DNA from: Aurantimonas sp036549475
GTDB taxonomy: Bacteria; Pseudomonadota; Alphaproteobacteria; Rhizobiales; Rhizobiaceae
Assembly (NCBI RefSeq): GCF_036549475.1
Contig: NZ_JAZHLI010000007.1
Span: forward strand, 66,044-130,043
DNA: 64,000 nt
Reading direction: 5' to 3'
The position numbers were made by a program, and so were the translations under genes. Shown here in pieces: positions 19,762 to 28,987 of this stretch. Below the pieces are notes generated by a model, which saw only the letters and a program-made list of their open reading frames with translations, was not told the origin of the DNA and made no database searches. Within the stretch, counting starts at the first letter, position 1, and every line of letters begins with the position of its first letter.

Positions 19762-20499
19762 TCAGCGGGCGGCGAGACGTTCCTTGCCCTGCTTGACCAC
19801 GACGCGCGCATCCATCGGGACGCGTTCATAGAGGTCGATGATGTCCTGGTTCATCAGACGGATGCAGCCCGACGAAGCGGCGGTGCCGATCGTCCACCAT
19901 TCGGGCGTGCCGTGCAGGCGGAACAACGTGTCCTTACCGCCCTGGTAGAGATACAGCGCACGGGCGCCGAGCGGATTGGTCAGGCCCGGATCCATGCCGT
20001 CGCGATAGGGCTCGAGATCCGGCTTGCGATCGATCATCTCGGCCGGCGGAAACCATTTCGGCCAGGAGCGCTTGGCGCGGATGTTCGCGTCGCCGGCCCA
20101 GGAGAAGCCGGCGCGACCGACGCCGATGCCGTAGCGCATGGCCATGCCGTCGGCCTCGACGACATAAAGGAAGCGGTTCGGCGTATCGACGACGACCGTG
20201 CCCAGCTCATATTCGCGGCCTTCCGGGAAGGAGACGCGCTGACGCAGATATTCCGGATCGATCTTGTCGGTCGGGATCGCGGGCAGCGCATAGCCTTCAT
20301 CGACGACCGCGGAATAGCCCAGTGCCGAGGTGGCACCGAGGCTGCCCTCGTTCGGCAGGTTGGTCGGCGCGGTGTAGGCCGATACCCCGGACGGCGCCAG
20401 AGACGCGCGCTGGCTGCTTGCGCAGCCGCCGGCCACGGCCAGCGACAGGACCGCGGCGCCGAGAAGAAGGAATCGTTTGCTCGTCATCGAAAATGCCAT
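19762..20499 (-). CDS. L,D-transpeptidase (YkuD) lipoprotein
   Basis: 245 residues. The N-terminus has a lipoprotein signal ending in the lipobox AVAGGC (Cys26), so the protein is probably anchored to a membrane and faces the periplasm. The YkuD catalytic domain shows LHGTPEWWTIG (His196) and SSGCIRLMNQD (Cys212), the standard His/Cys pair. It can form 3-3 crosslinks in peptidoglycan or attach outer-membrane proteins to it; which one cannot be told. Between signal and domain is a roughly 50-residue linker. It is a single-gene unit with its own terminator. The ATG at 20487 is an alternative start. Confidence 0.93.
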   Translation of the reverse strand: MAFSMTSKRFLLLGAAVLSLAVAGGCASSQRASLAPSGVSAYTAPTNLPNEGSLGATSALGYSAVVDEGYALPAIPTDKIDPEYLRQRVSFPEGREYELGTVVVDTPNRFLYVVEADGMAMRYGIGVGRAGFSWAGDANIRAKRSWPKWFPPAEMIDRKPDLEPYRDGMDPGLTNPLGARALYLYQGGKDTLFRLHGTPEWWTIGTAASSGCIRLMNQDIIDLYERVPMDARVVVKQGKERLAAR

Positions 20500-20733
20500 G
20501 TTCGGGGTGGGATGGGATCGGTCCGCCGAACGAACCGCGCACCATTGAGGCGCCGACCATCTGTAGCCGTCTCCTCGTTAGTCCGCGTCCATCCGTCAGG
20601 CAATACGAGATGAAACCACGGCGTTGGTTAACAGAGCCTTTGTTGCCGCCGGGTGACAGTTGACGGCTTCGGCCGCTGCGACATTTCAGTGACAGGAAGG
20701 GACGTTCGCAACCATTACCTACGAGGGCTTCTG

Positions 20734-21132
20734 ATGAATATCGGAGAGGCGTCCCGGCTGTCCGGTCTCCCGCCCAAGACGATCCGCTATTACGAAGAAG
20801 TCGGGCTGGTGAAGCCATCCCGGGCGATCAATGGCTATCGCAATTACGGCGACCGCGACGTGCACATGCTGCGATTCCTGCAGCGCTCGCGCTCGCTCGG
20901 CTTCACCATCGAGGAAGCGCGGCGATTGCTTTCGCTCTACGAGGACGAGGGGCGGCGCAGCGAGGACGTCAAGTCCATGGCCAGCCGCCGCATGGCCGAG
21001 ATCGACCGCAAGATCGCCGAGCTGCAATCGCTGAAGCGCGCGCTCGCCGACCTCAGCGAGCGATGCCAGGGCGGTGGCGGACCCGACTGCCCGATCCTGG
21101 AGGAGATCTCCGGCGACCGGCCGAACGGCTGA
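20734..21132 (+). CDS. cueR: Cu(I)-responsive MerR-family regulator (CueR/HmrR)
   Basis: 132 residues. The N-terminal MerR helix-turn-helix reads MNIGEASRLSGLPPKTIRYY, followed by a long dimer helix. The metal loop carries Cys111 and Cys119 in RCQGGGGPDCPILEE, almost the same spacing and context as the Cu(I)-binding Cys112/Cys120 of E. coli CueR. It should activate copper efflux genes when Cu(I) binds. No copper ATPase or multicopper oxidase is adjacent, so its targets lie elsewhere. The ATG at 20734 gives the canonical N-terminus. Confidence 0.93.
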   Translation: MNIGEASRLSGLPPKTIRYYEEVGLVKPSRAINGYRNYGDRDVHMLRFLQRSRSLGFTIEEARRLLSLYEDEGRRSEDVKSMASRRMAEIDRKIAELQSLKRALADLSERCQGGGGPDCPILEEISGDRPNG

Positions 21133-21270
21133 CGGCCCCACCGGACCGGCTGACTGCATTCCGCGAAAACGCGGCTTGGGGGCGAACCTGTCCCCCGGCC
21201 GCCCCCGCGTTTATGATTTGTTCACGTTTTTGCTTGCCGCGCACCCGCCGGCTCGGCTAGCCTTGACCCC

Positions 21271-21780
21271 ATGCCGATCGTTTCCCCGTTCCCCTTCGAT
21301 CCCCTGGTCGACGGACGCCAGTCCGAACGCGCGATGATGGTGCGCCGGGGCGTGCAGCGCCTGATGCTGGCGCGCAAGGTGTCGCTGCTGCCCGAGATGC
21401 CGCTGGCATCGGGCCGCCGGGCGGACCTCGTCTGCCTGTCGGAAAAGAGCGAGATCACCATCATCGAGATCAAGACCTCGATCGAGGATTTTCGGGTCGA
21501 CCGGAAATGGCCGGACTACCTGCAGCATTGCGACCGGCTGTTCTTCGCCACGCATCCGGGGGTGCCGGTGGAGATCTTTCCAGACAGCTGCGGCCTGATC
21601 GTGTCGGATGGCTATGGGGCGGAGATCCTGCGCGAGGCGCCGGAGGATCGCATCGCGGCAGCCACCCGCAAGGCACTGACATTGCGCTTTGCGCGGCTGG
21701 CGGCCGACCGCCTGGTGCAGGCGGAATGGGCGGCCAACCCGTTCATGACCGGGATGACCGGCGAGTCGGAGGCGGACTGA
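21271..21780 (+). CDS. mmcB: MmcB family DNA repair protein
   Basis: 169 residues. Motifs RRADLVCLSEKSEITIIEIK and SIEDFRVDRKWPDYLQHCD are those of MmcB (DUF1052), an alphaproteobacterial protein with a PD-(D/E)xK-type nuclease fold; the Asp, Glu-x-Lys and following acidic residues are in place. In Caulobacter MmcB is needed for survival of mitomycin C damage. No signal peptide. The ATG at 21271 fits the family. A clear alphaproteobacterial SOS box (GTTC-N7-GTTC) was not found upstream, so LexA control is not supported by the sequence. Confidence 0.9.
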   Translation: MPIVSPFPFDPLVDGRQSERAMMVRRGVQRLMLARKVSLLPEMPLASGRRADLVCLSEKSEITIIEIKTSIEDFRVDRKWPDYLQHCDRLFFATHPGVPVEIFPDSCGLIVSDGYGAEILREAPEDRIAAATRKALTLRFARLAADRLVQAEWAANPFMTGMTGESEAD

Positions 21781-21813
21781 CCCGCCCCCGTGTCTTGCGT
21801 GCGAACTGCCCGC

Positions 21814-22389
21814 TCAGCGCGGGGCGCGCTTGGCCAGGATCCGCTGCAGTGTTCGCCGGTGCATGGACAGGCGGCGCGCGGTTTCCGAGACGTTGCGGTC
21901 GCACAATTCGTAGACCCGCTGGATATGCTCCCAGCGCACCCGGTCGGCCGACATCGGGTTCTCCGGTGGTTCGGCCCGGTCGCCCGCCTTGCGGCTGAGC
22001 GCGGCGATCACTTCGTCGGCATCGGCTGGCTTGGCGAGGTAGTCGATGGCGCCGAGCTTCACGGCGGTCACGGCAGTGGCGATGTTGCCATAGCCGGTCA
22101 GCACCACCACCCGGGCATCCTCGCGGGCGCGCTGCAGCGCGGCGATCACGTCGAGGCCGTTGCCGTCGGCCAGCCGCATGTCGACCACCGCACAGGCAGG
22201 CGCCGACTGGCGCAGGGCTGCGAGCCCTTCCTCGACGCTTTCGGCTGTCACGACGTCGAATCCGCGCTGTTCCAGCGCGCGGCTCATGCGTTGCAGAAAT
22301 GGCCGGTCGTCATCGACCAGGAGCAGGGATCGATCCCCCTGCGGTAGAAACGGCCGCTCCGGCGTGGCAACAACCTCTTCGGTCAACAT
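21814..22389 (-). CDS. regA: RegA/ActR/PrrA redox response regulator
   Basis: 191 residues: a receiver domain with the acidic pair in LLLVDDDRPF and the phosphorylation site Asp70 in VVDMRLADG, VVVLTGYGN, a KP motif in YLAKPADADE, a proline-containing linker, and a Fis-type helix-turn-helix at the C-terminus (ETARRLSMHRRTLQRILAKR). This is the RegA/ActR/PrrA family, a global regulator of respiration, carbon and nitrogen fixation and photosynthesis under low oxygen. The kinase regB lies upstream on the same strand (125-base gap). Confidence 0.95.
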   Translation of the reverse strand: MLTEEVVATPERPFLPQGDRSLLLVDDDRPFLQRMSRALEQRGFDVVTAESVEEGLAALRQSAPACAVVDMRLADGNGLDVIAALQRAREDARVVVLTGYGNIATAVTAVKLGAIDYLAKPADADEVIAALSRKAGDRAEPPENPMSADRVRWEHIQRVYELCDRNVSETARRLSMHRRTLQRILAKRAPR

Positions 22390-22514
22390 CAGCGTTCCTT
22401 TCCGGTTGGTTGGGGAAATGGCGCGTGCCGGGGCAGGGTTCAACCGCGCACCACTGCAGAAACGGGCCTGCGGCATGCGACCGAAGTACGCATCAGGGCA
22501 GATCCGCCGTCCCG

Positions 22515-23870
22515 TCAGTCGCGGCTGGCCGGGCGGTTCGACAGGAACACGTCCCGCGGCCAGGAAATCACCACGGCGGCCCCTTTGGCGGCGCGGCCCC
22601 GGGTCTCGCGATTGGCGAAGGCGATCGTCGCGCCCGAGCGCTCCAGCAGCGTCTTGGCGATGAACAGCCCGAGACCCAGCCCGCCGCCCGCCTTGCGCTC
22701 CGTCGTCTCGCGGTCGGACATGTAGGGATCGCCGATGCGGTCGAGGATTTCCGGCGAGAAGCCGGGCCCGTCGTCCAGCACCTCGACATACACGTGGCTG
22801 TCGCTCCAGCCGGCGCGGATCGTCACCTCGCTGTCGGCGAAGTCGACGGCGTTCTCGACGATGTTGCCGAGGCCATAGACGATGCCGGCGTTGCGTCGGG
22901 CAACGGGCTCGGCGCCGGCGCGCTCCACCGTCTCGACCTTCAGCGCGACGCCGAAATTGCGATGGGGCTCGGCAACCTCGTCGATCAGCGACATCACCGA
23001 CAGCCGGGCGAGATGTGTCTCGCTGGACGAGGACAGGGAGCTGAGCTGGCGCAGGATCGTGCGGCAGCGCTCGGACTGCTCGACCAGAAGGTCGACATCC
23101 TCGCGCTGCGGATCGTCGGCCGGCACCGAGCGGCCCATCTCCTTGGCGACGAGGGCGATGGTCGCCAGCGGCGTGCCCAGCTCGTGGGCGGCGGCAGCGG
23201 CGAGGCCGTCCAGTGCCGACAGATGCTGCTCGCGCTGCAGGACCAGTTCGGTGGCGCTCAGGGCATCGGCCAGAGCGCGCGACTCGGCGGCCACGCGGTA
23301 GATATAGATCGAGGAGAAGACCAGGGTGGTGACGATCGCGAACCACAGCCCGCCCACATAGGAGATCGGCAGGTCCAGCGAGTGGCCGTCCGGCCAGGGC
23401 ACCGGCATGTGGAAGAAGGCCAGCACCGTCGTGCAGACCACCGCCAGAAGCCCCAGGCCTACCGTCGTCAGCGGCGGCTGCGTCGCCGAGGCGATGATCG
23501 AGGGCACCACCAGGAAGACCGTAAAGGGGTTCTCGATGCCGCCGGTGAGGAACAGGAGGCCGGTGGGTTGCAGGATATCGAAGGTCAGCACCCCGGCTGC
23601 TGCGGTGGACGACAGGCGGCGGCTCGCCGGAAAGCTGACCGTCAGATAGATGTTCAGCGCCACCGAGGCGGCGATCAGCGCCAGGCAGGTGATGATCGGA
23701 AACGGCCACCACAGGCCCCACGCGACGAAGACGCAGGCCGCGGTCTGACCGGCGACGGAGAGCCAGCGCAGCCGCACGAGCGTCGCCAGACGCAGCCGCT
23801 GGCTCTCGCGCATCATGGTCACGAAGGCCGGCAGGCGCAGGTCGAAACTGGAACGGGTTGCCTGGTCCAT
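22515..23870 (-). CDS. regB: RegB/ActS/PrrB redox sensor histidine kinase
   Basis: About 451 residues with roughly six membrane segments in the first half. It keeps the quinone-sensing heptad GGIENPF (residues 110-116), the phospho-acceptor His229 in AAHELGTPLA, the redox-active cysteine position Cys269 in QSERCRTIL, and N, G1 and G2 ATP-binding boxes (NIVENAVDFA, DDGPGFS, GGGLGLGLFI). These three features together define RegB rather than a generic kinase. It senses the quinone pool and phosphorylates RegA. The ATG at 23870 is chosen; the frame continues upstream to 24050 but those residues look unrelated. Confidence 0.95.
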   Translation of the reverse strand: MDQATRSSFDLRLPAFVTMMRESQRLRLATLVRLRWLSVAGQTAACVFVAWGLWWPFPIITCLALIAASVALNIYLTVSFPASRRLSSTAAAGVLTFDILQPTGLLFLTGGIENPFTVFLVVPSIIASATQPPLTTVGLGLLAVVCTTVLAFFHMPVPWPDGHSLDLPISYVGGLWFAIVTTLVFSSIYIYRVAAESRALADALSATELVLQREQHLSALDGLAAAAAHELGTPLATIALVAKEMGRSVPADDPQREDVDLLVEQSERCRTILRQLSSLSSSSETHLARLSVMSLIDEVAEPHRNFGVALKVETVERAGAEPVARRNAGIVYGLGNIVENAVDFADSEVTIRAGWSDSHVYVEVLDDGPGFSPEILDRIGDPYMSDRETTERKAGGGLGLGLFIAKTLLERSGATIAFANRETRGRAAKGAAVVISWPRDVFLSNRPASRD

Positions 23871-24067
23871 GATCGGATGCAGCCATTCTCGAAAGGAAAT
23901 CGGAGGCTTACCGTCTAACCTGTCGCCCGCTCCGCCGAAAGTGGGCAAAGCCGCACGGGCGCTCCGGCGGGCGAGACCAAGTGCCGCGCATGGAACGCCG
24001 GGCCCGCCTCGACGCTTACCCTCCCGAAGCGCCAAGGCGCGATGAAACAAGACGGAAGGGACGCATC

Positions 24068-24562
24068 ATGGCTCTCGCCAATCTCAAGGACATCTACATC
24101 GACCAGCTGCAGGACATCCACAGTGCCTGCAAGCAGTCCGCCAAGGTCACCCGCGAACTGGCAGGTGTCGCCACCGACGGCGACCTGAAGAGCGCGCTCG
24201 AGGCCGGTGTTGCCGGGATCGAGGAGGGAATGGCCACGCTCAAGGAGATCATCACCGCCCATGGCGCCGATCCCTCGGGCGAGTTCTGCAAGGGCATGGA
24301 GGGCCTCGTGAAGGAGGCACGCTCCCACGGCATCGAGGAGGACATCACCGATCCCGACGCTCGGGACGCGATGATCATCACCCAGTATCAGCGCATGGCC
24401 CATTACGCGATCGCCGGCTATGGCTGCCTGACGGCCTTCGCCGAGCGCCTCGACCTCAAGGACGATGCGCACAAGCTGCAGAAGTGCCTGGACGCCACCT
24501 ATCACGGCGACAAGACGATGACCCAGATCGCCACCGGCGGCATCAACAAGGCCGCTGCCTGA
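24068..24562 (+). CDS. DUF892 ferritin-like protein (YciE/YciF type)
   Basis: 164 residues, all-helical. It shows the DUF892 pattern: LKDIYIDQLQDIHSACKQ at the N-terminus, Glu-rich helices with EAGVAGIEEGMATL, and QYQRMAHYAIAGYGCL. YciE/YciF proteins form ferritin-like four-helix bundles and are often induced by stress; the metal role is not settled. AAGGG seven bases before the ATG at 24068 supports the start. It is divergent from regB and ends at its own terminator. Four cysteines are present, more than I would expect for the family. Confidence 0.88.
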   Translation: MALANLKDIYIDQLQDIHSACKQSAKVTRELAGVATDGDLKSALEAGVAGIEEGMATLKEIITAHGADPSGEFCKGMEGLVKEARSHGIEEDITDPDARDAMIITQYQRMAHYAIAGYGCLTAFAERLDLKDDAHKLQKCLDATYHGDKTMTQIATGGINKAAA

Positions 24563-24599
24563 GGGTAGCGTGCCGAGGCCGTGATGCCTCGAATGATCG

Positions 24600-24632
24600 A
24601 AGGCCGTCGGCGCGAAACGCCGGCGGCCTTTT
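24600..24632 (+). terminator. Rho-independent terminator of the DUF892 gene
   Basis: Inverted repeat AAGGCCGTCGGCG and CGCCGGCGGCCTT with a short loop, one T-G wobble, followed by TTTT on the plus strand. It lies 38 bases after the DUF892 stop and just before the end of the opposing epimerase gene (24643). Confidence 0.85.
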
Positions 24633-24642
24633 CGCGATATCC

Positions 24643-25644
24643 CTACAGCACCTGGAAGCCGTGGCGGAACGGATCGCGATCGTCGATGAAGATGGTGTTG
24701 AGGCCGGTCAGACGCGCCCAGCCGGCGACGGACGGCACGATGGCTGGCTTGCCGCCCACCTGCGTGGCCGTCTCGACCCGGCCGTGGAACAGCGACCCGA
24801 TGATGCTTTCGTGGACGAAGGCGTCGCCGGGCGCGAGGCGCCCCTTCGCTGCCCATTGCGCCATGCGCGCCGAGGTGCCGGTGCCGCACGGGCTGCGGTC
24901 GATCGCCTTGTCGCCGTAGAACACCGCGTTGCGGGCCGTCGCCCCCTCCACCGTCGGCTCGCCGGCCCACAATACGTGCCGCAGGCCCTGGATGGCGGGC
25001 GTTTCGGGATGCACGAAGTCATGGGCCGCGTTCAGTGCGGCCCGCAGCGGGCCGGACAGGGCGACGAGCTCGGACGCTGTGAAGTCGGCCATGTCGCGGA
25101 AGTTCTCCTGCGGATCGACGATGGCGTAGAAATTTCCGCCATAGGCGATGTCCACCTTCAGCGGGCCGAGACCGGGACAGTCGACCTCGATGCCTTCGGC
25201 ATGCAGGAACGCCGGCACATTGGTCAGCCGCACCTCTTCCACGAAGCCGTTCTCCTCGCGGTAGCGGCAGGTGACGACGCCGGCCGGCGTATCGAGCCTC
25301 AGCACGCCCGGCTCCCTCGGCGTCACCAGCCCGTGCTCCAGCGCCATGGTCACCGTACCGATGGTGCCGTGGCCGCACATGGGCAGGCAGCCGGAGGTCT
25401 CGATATACAGCACCGCCACGTCGCAATCGTCCCGCGTCGGCGGATACAGGATCGCGCCGGACATCATGTCGTGGCCGCGCGGCTCGAACATCAGGCCGGT
25501 GCGGATCCAGTCGTATTCCGCCATGAAGTGCGCCCGCTTCTCGATCATCGTGGCGCCGGACAGGAACGGGCCACCGCCGGCGACGAGCCGGACCGGATTG
25601 CCGCAAGTGTGGCCGTCGAGGCAGAAGAAGCTGTGGCGTGCCAT
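24643..25644 (-). CDS. 4-hydroxyproline 2-epimerase (proline racemase family)
   Basis: 333 residues, two-cysteine proline racemase fold. The catalytic pair is Cys90 in MCGHGTIG and Cys253 in DRSPCGTGTSAR. Keeping both cysteines argues for an epimerase/racemase rather than the Thr/Cys dehydratase. It would convert trans-4-hydroxy-L-proline to cis-4-hydroxy-D-proline. GGAGA five bases before the ATG at 25644 decides the start. The next gene upstream is a DadA-like FAD oxidase, 19 bases away, the expected second step of hydroxyproline breakdown. Other pathway genes (dehydratase/deaminase, semialdehyde dehydrogenase) are not seen here. Confidence 0.9.
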   Translation of the reverse strand: MARHSFFCLDGHTCGNPVRLVAGGGPFLSGATMIEKRAHFMAEYDWIRTGLMFEPRGHDMMSGAILYPPTRDDCDVAVLYIETSGCLPMCGHGTIGTVTMALEHGLVTPREPGVLRLDTPAGVVTCRYREENGFVEEVRLTNVPAFLHAEGIEVDCPGLGPLKVDIAYGGNFYAIVDPQENFRDMADFTASELVALSGPLRAALNAAHDFVHPETPAIQGLRHVLWAGEPTVEGATARNAVFYGDKAIDRSPCGTGTSARMAQWAAKGRLAPGDAFVHESIIGSLFHGRVETATQVGGKPAIVPSVAGWARLTGLNTIFIDDRDPFRHGFQVL

Positions 25645-25663
25645 GAAGGTCTCCGGTGGCGGG

Positions 25664-26920
25664 TCAGTCGAAGCGGCGGGGCGAAAAGGCCGCGATGTTG
25701 ATCGGCGGGGGCGCGCCGGTGACGAGATCGGCAAGGATGCGCGCGGTCGCCGCCGACTGGGTCAGGCCGAGATGGCCGTGGCCGAAGGCATAGACGACCC
25801 GGTCGCTCGCCGCAGCGACGCCGATCACCGGCAGGGAATCGGGCATGGATGGGCGAAATCCCATCCACTGCCGGCCGCCTTCGGTGTCGAGGCCCGGCAG
25901 GAAGCGCCTGGCCATGGCCAGCATGTTGGCGGCGCGGCGGTAATCCGGCGGGCGACGCAGGCCGCCGAGTTCGACGGCGCCGCCGACACGGATGCCGGAT
26001 GTCAGCCGGCTTACCACGAAGCCATGACCAGGGAACGTCAGTTGCCGCTTCAGGTCGAAGGCGCCTGGCGGCAGTGTCGTGTTGTAGCCGCGCTCGGTTT
26101 CCAGCGGCAGCCGGTCCCCGAGCGATGCGGCGAGCGGCTTCGACCAGGCGCCGCCGGCGACGATCGCATGGCGCACCGAAACGCCGGCGCCGTCCGCCAG
26201 CGCCAGTCGCACGCCGTCGGCAGCGGGCGCGATGCCCGTCACCTCGGCGCGCACGATCCGCCCGCCCCCTTCGACGACACGGTCGGCCAGCGCCCTGGCG
26301 TAGTCGTAGGGGTCCGCGATCGACTGCCAGCCGGGCACGAAGGTCGCGTGGGTGAAGATTGGCGACAGACCCGGCTGCAGCTCGGCGATGGCCGCGCCTT
26401 CCAGATGGCGGAACCCGATGCGTGCGGCCGCACGGGCCCGCCAGGACGGCAGCGACGCCTCGAATTCGGCGCGGCTTTCGTAAAGCTCCAGCGCGCCGTC
26501 GGAGCGCAGCATCGCGTCGAGCCCGGCCATGGCGACCAGCCGCCGGGTCTCGGTGCTTGCTAGATCCATCATCGCCACCTGCGCGGCGAAGCTCCTGGCA
26601 AATGCGGCCGGGCGGCTGGCGCGCCAGAAGCGGAACAGCCAGGGCGCGATGGTCGGCAGATAGGCCGGCGGCACGCTCAGCGGCCCCAGGGGATCGAGCA
26701 GCCAGCGCGGCGCCTTGCGCATGATGCCCGGAGAGGCCAGCGGCATGACATCGCTGAATGCAAACGCCCCTGCATTGCCGAAGCTGGCGCCATGGGCCAC
26801 CTCGCCGCGCTCGACCAGGACGACAGACAGACCGCGCTCCTGCAATGCGAAGGCGGCGGTAATGCCGACGATCCCCGCGCCGATGACCGCGACATCCGCG
26901 TCCGCTTCCTTGCCGTTCAT
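25664..26920 (-). CDS. DadA-like FAD-dependent D-amino-acid oxidoreductase
   Basis: About 418 residues. The FAD-binding motif VAVIGAGIVGITAAFAL is at the N-terminus, followed by VLVERGEVAHGASFGNAG (DadA-type), a central substrate domain and a C-terminal YAFGHGHLGLTQSAATA loop. Next to the hydroxyproline epimerase it is most likely a D-hydroxyproline dehydrogenase that yields a pyrroline carboxylate; plain D-amino-acid dehydrogenase is the alternative. The ATG at 26920 gives the usual length; an ATG at 26947 is also possible. Cytoplasmic or membrane-peripheral, passing electrons to the quinone pool. Confidence 0.88.
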   Translation of the reverse strand: MNGKEADADVAVIGAGIVGITAAFALQERGLSVVLVERGEVAHGASFGNAGAFAFSDVMPLASPGIMRKAPRWLLDPLGPLSVPPAYLPTIAPWLFRFWRASRPAAFARSFAAQVAMMDLASTETRRLVAMAGLDAMLRSDGALELYESRAEFEASLPSWRARAAARIGFRHLEGAAIAELQPGLSPIFTHATFVPGWQSIADPYDYARALADRVVEGGGRIVRAEVTGIAPAADGVRLALADGAGVSVRHAIVAGGAWSKPLAASLGDRLPLETERGYNTTLPPGAFDLKRQLTFPGHGFVVSRLTSGIRVGGAVELGGLRRPPDYRRAANMLAMARRFLPGLDTEGGRQWMGFRPSMPDSLPVIGVAAASDRVVYAFGHGHLGLTQSAATARILADLVTGAPPPINIAAFSPRRFD

Positions 26921-27127
26921 GCTGCCTGTCAGCCGCTTTCCTGCCATTGTCAGCCCAGGCTCGGCAGGCTGGGCACCGCTCCGCATGGTCTTCACTCCGT
27001 CCGCATCACGACAGCGGGGCACGAGCGGCCCCGATCACCTGCACTAGCGATGACGGAAGACCTTGCGATGCACAAGGGCGCGACGCAGCGCCGTCACGCC
27101 GTCAGGCAATGTCGGTCCTGTGTGATC

Positions 27128-27421
27128 TCAGCCCGTGCGGCCGGCACGGCAACGGCGATAGGCCGCCTCGCCCTGGTCGAGCGCCTGCTGACGCGTCAGC
27201 GCGCGGATGCCGAACCCGTCCTCGCTGCGATCGATGCGGTTCTCGTAGCTGTTGCCCGCGGTCTGGCGGGCATATTGTCGGCAGAACGCCTCCGAACCGC
27301 GCGGATTGGGATTGGCCGAGACACGCGCGCCGACGATGGGCGAGTCGTTGGGATAGGGGGCGCTGCTGTTGCAGCCGGCTACGCCGGCAAGCACGGCAAC
27401 CAGAAGAAGGGCGGATCGCAT
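27128..27421 (-). CDS. Small secreted lipoprotein of unknown function
   Basis: 97 residues. The N-terminus MRSALLLVAVLAGVAGC is a lipoprotein signal with lipobox LAGVAGC; the mature part is about 80 residues, polar, with two further cysteines (FCRQYARQ and RRCRAG) that might pair. GGAG eight bases before the ATG at 27421 decides the start over the ATG at 27439. No family is recognised. It lies between the oxidoreductase gene (same strand, 207 bases away) and the divergent pabB, so its link to either is not clear. Confidence 0.75.
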   Translation of the reverse strand: MRSALLLVAVLAGVAGCNSSAPYPNDSPIVGARVSANPNPRGSEAFCRQYARQTAGNSYENRIDRSEDGFGIRALTRQQALDQGEAAYRRCRAGRTG

Positions 27422-27583
27422 CACGCATCTCCGAATCATGAAGGGGCTGGATCGATAGATGGCGCCCGCGAAGGCGCGCGCCAGTGGCGAGCCGCGCGGG
27501 CCCGGCCAGCCGCTGCAAGGCGGCACGCCTGTCTTTCCGAAACCGGTTTGACGGGCACGCACGGATCAGGGCATCTGCCGGGC

Positions 27584-28987
27584 ATGGTGTATGACGAGAT
27601 CGCCCCCCTTGCGCCGGAGATCGCGGCGGCCCGGCTGAGGCCTCTCGGCGGGCTGGCGTATCTCGACAGCGCCATGCGGCACGAGACGCTGGGGCGCTAT
27701 TCCTACGTCGCCGCCGCACCCTTCGCTGCCTTCACGGTGGATGGCGAAGGCGCCATGCTGGATGACCGCCGACTGGAAGGGGCACCCCTGGCTGCGCTCG
27801 ACGCGGTGCTGGCGCAGCATCGCCAGCCGACGGTGCCCGGTCTACCGCCCTTCCAGGGCGGCGCGGTCGGCTTCATCGGCTACGAATTTGCCCGCCATCT
27901 GGAGCGGCTGACCGCGCCCGCCGATCTGGATCCGGCGCAGCCCAGCCTGCGGTTCGATCTCTACGACACGGTCCTGGCCTGCGACCTGGCCGAGGACCGC
28001 GCCTTCCTGATCGGCGCGCGCCGCGCGGGAGAGACGGATGACGGGTCGGCGCGTGCCCGGATCGCCCGCTTTCGGGCCGCGCTCGAACGCGAGGCGCCCC
28101 CTCCCGGCATCGGGGCACGGCCGGGCGGCCTCGACTGGCGATCGAATTTCTTCGCCGACGACTACCGCGCGGCGATCCAGCGGGTGCGGGACTACATCCT
28201 GGCCGGCGACATCTATCAGGCGAATGTCGCGCAGACCTTCCGCGCGGCATTGCCCGACGACTTCGACCCATTCGGGCTCTATCTGCGGCTGCGCCGGACC
28301 AACGCGGCGCCCTTCGGCGCCTATCTGGAGCATGACGGTCTTGCCATCGCCTCCTCTTCGCCGGAACGCTTCCTGAAGCGCGATGGCGACATGGTCGAGA
28401 CCCGTCCGATCAAGGGCACGGCGAAACGCTCGCCGGACCCGGTCGAGGACAGGGCGCTCGCCGAAGCGCTGCTGGCCTCGGAGAAGGACCGGGCCGAAAA
28501 CGTCATGATCGTCGACCTCCTGCGCAACGACATCTCGCGGGTCTGCACGGCGTCGTCGGTCGAGGTGCCGGTCCTGTGCGGGCTCGAGAGCTACGCCTCG
28601 GTCCATCATCTCGTCTCGGTGGTGACCGGGCAGCTTCGCCCCGGCACGACCGCCGGCGACCTCATCGGCGCCACCTTCCCGGGCGGCTCGATCACCGGGG
28701 CGCCGAAGATCCGCGCCATGGACATCATCACCGAGATCGAGAACACCGCCCGCGGGCCCTATTGCGGCGCCATCGGCTATCTCGGCTTCGACGGCGCCAT
28801 GGATCTCAACATCGCCATCCGTACCGTCAGCTTCGCCAGAGGCATGGCGCGGCTGTCGGCCGGCGGCGGCATTACCGTGCTGTCCGACCCGGCGGCCGAA
28901 TACGAGGAGACCTTCACCAAGGCGACCCGCGTCTTCGCCGCCTTCGAAGCCGACGACACGGCGTCGGCGGAGGACGGCCCGCGGTGA
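27584..28987 (+). CDS. pabB: Aminodeoxychorismate synthase component I
   Basis: 467 residues of the anthranilate-synthase/ADC-synthase family. Chorismate-site motifs are visible: FQGGAVGFIGYE near residue 90, DYRAAIQRVRDYILAGDIYQ, SSSPERFLKR, TRPIKGTAKR, RNDISRVC, and the C-terminal GGSITGAPKIRAM with GPYCGAIGY. PIKGT and the adjacency to pabA/pabC favour PabB over TrpE. It converts chorismate to aminodeoxychorismate using ammonia from PabA. The ATG at 27584 gives the expected N-terminus; the frame is open further upstream. It overlaps pabA by GTGA. Confidence 0.93.
   Translation: MVYDEIAPLAPEIAAARLRPLGGLAYLDSAMRHETLGRYSYVAAAPFAAFTVDGEGAMLDDRRLEGAPLAALDAVLAQHRQPTVPGLPPFQGGAVGFIGYEFARHLERLTAPADLDPAQPSLRFDLYDTVLACDLAEDRAFLIGARRAGETDDGSARARIARFRAALEREAPPPGIGARPGGLDWRSNFFADDYRAAIQRVRDYILAGDIYQANVAQTFRAALPDDFDPFGLYLRLRRTNAAPFGAYLEHDGLAIASSSPERFLKRDGDMVETRPIKGTAKRSPDPVEDRALAEALLASEKDRAENVMIVDLLRNDISRVCTASSVEVPVLCGLESYASVHHLVSVVTGQLRPGTTAGDLIGATFPGGSITGAPKIRAMDIITEIENTARGPYCGAIGYLGFDGAMDLNIAIRTVSFARGMARLSAGGGITVLSDPAAEYEETFTKATRVFAAFEADDTASAEDGPR

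Noticed and set aside
21200..21270. SOS (LexA) box before mmcB
   Set aside because: A GTTC is present, but the second half-site of GTTC-N7-GTTC is not.
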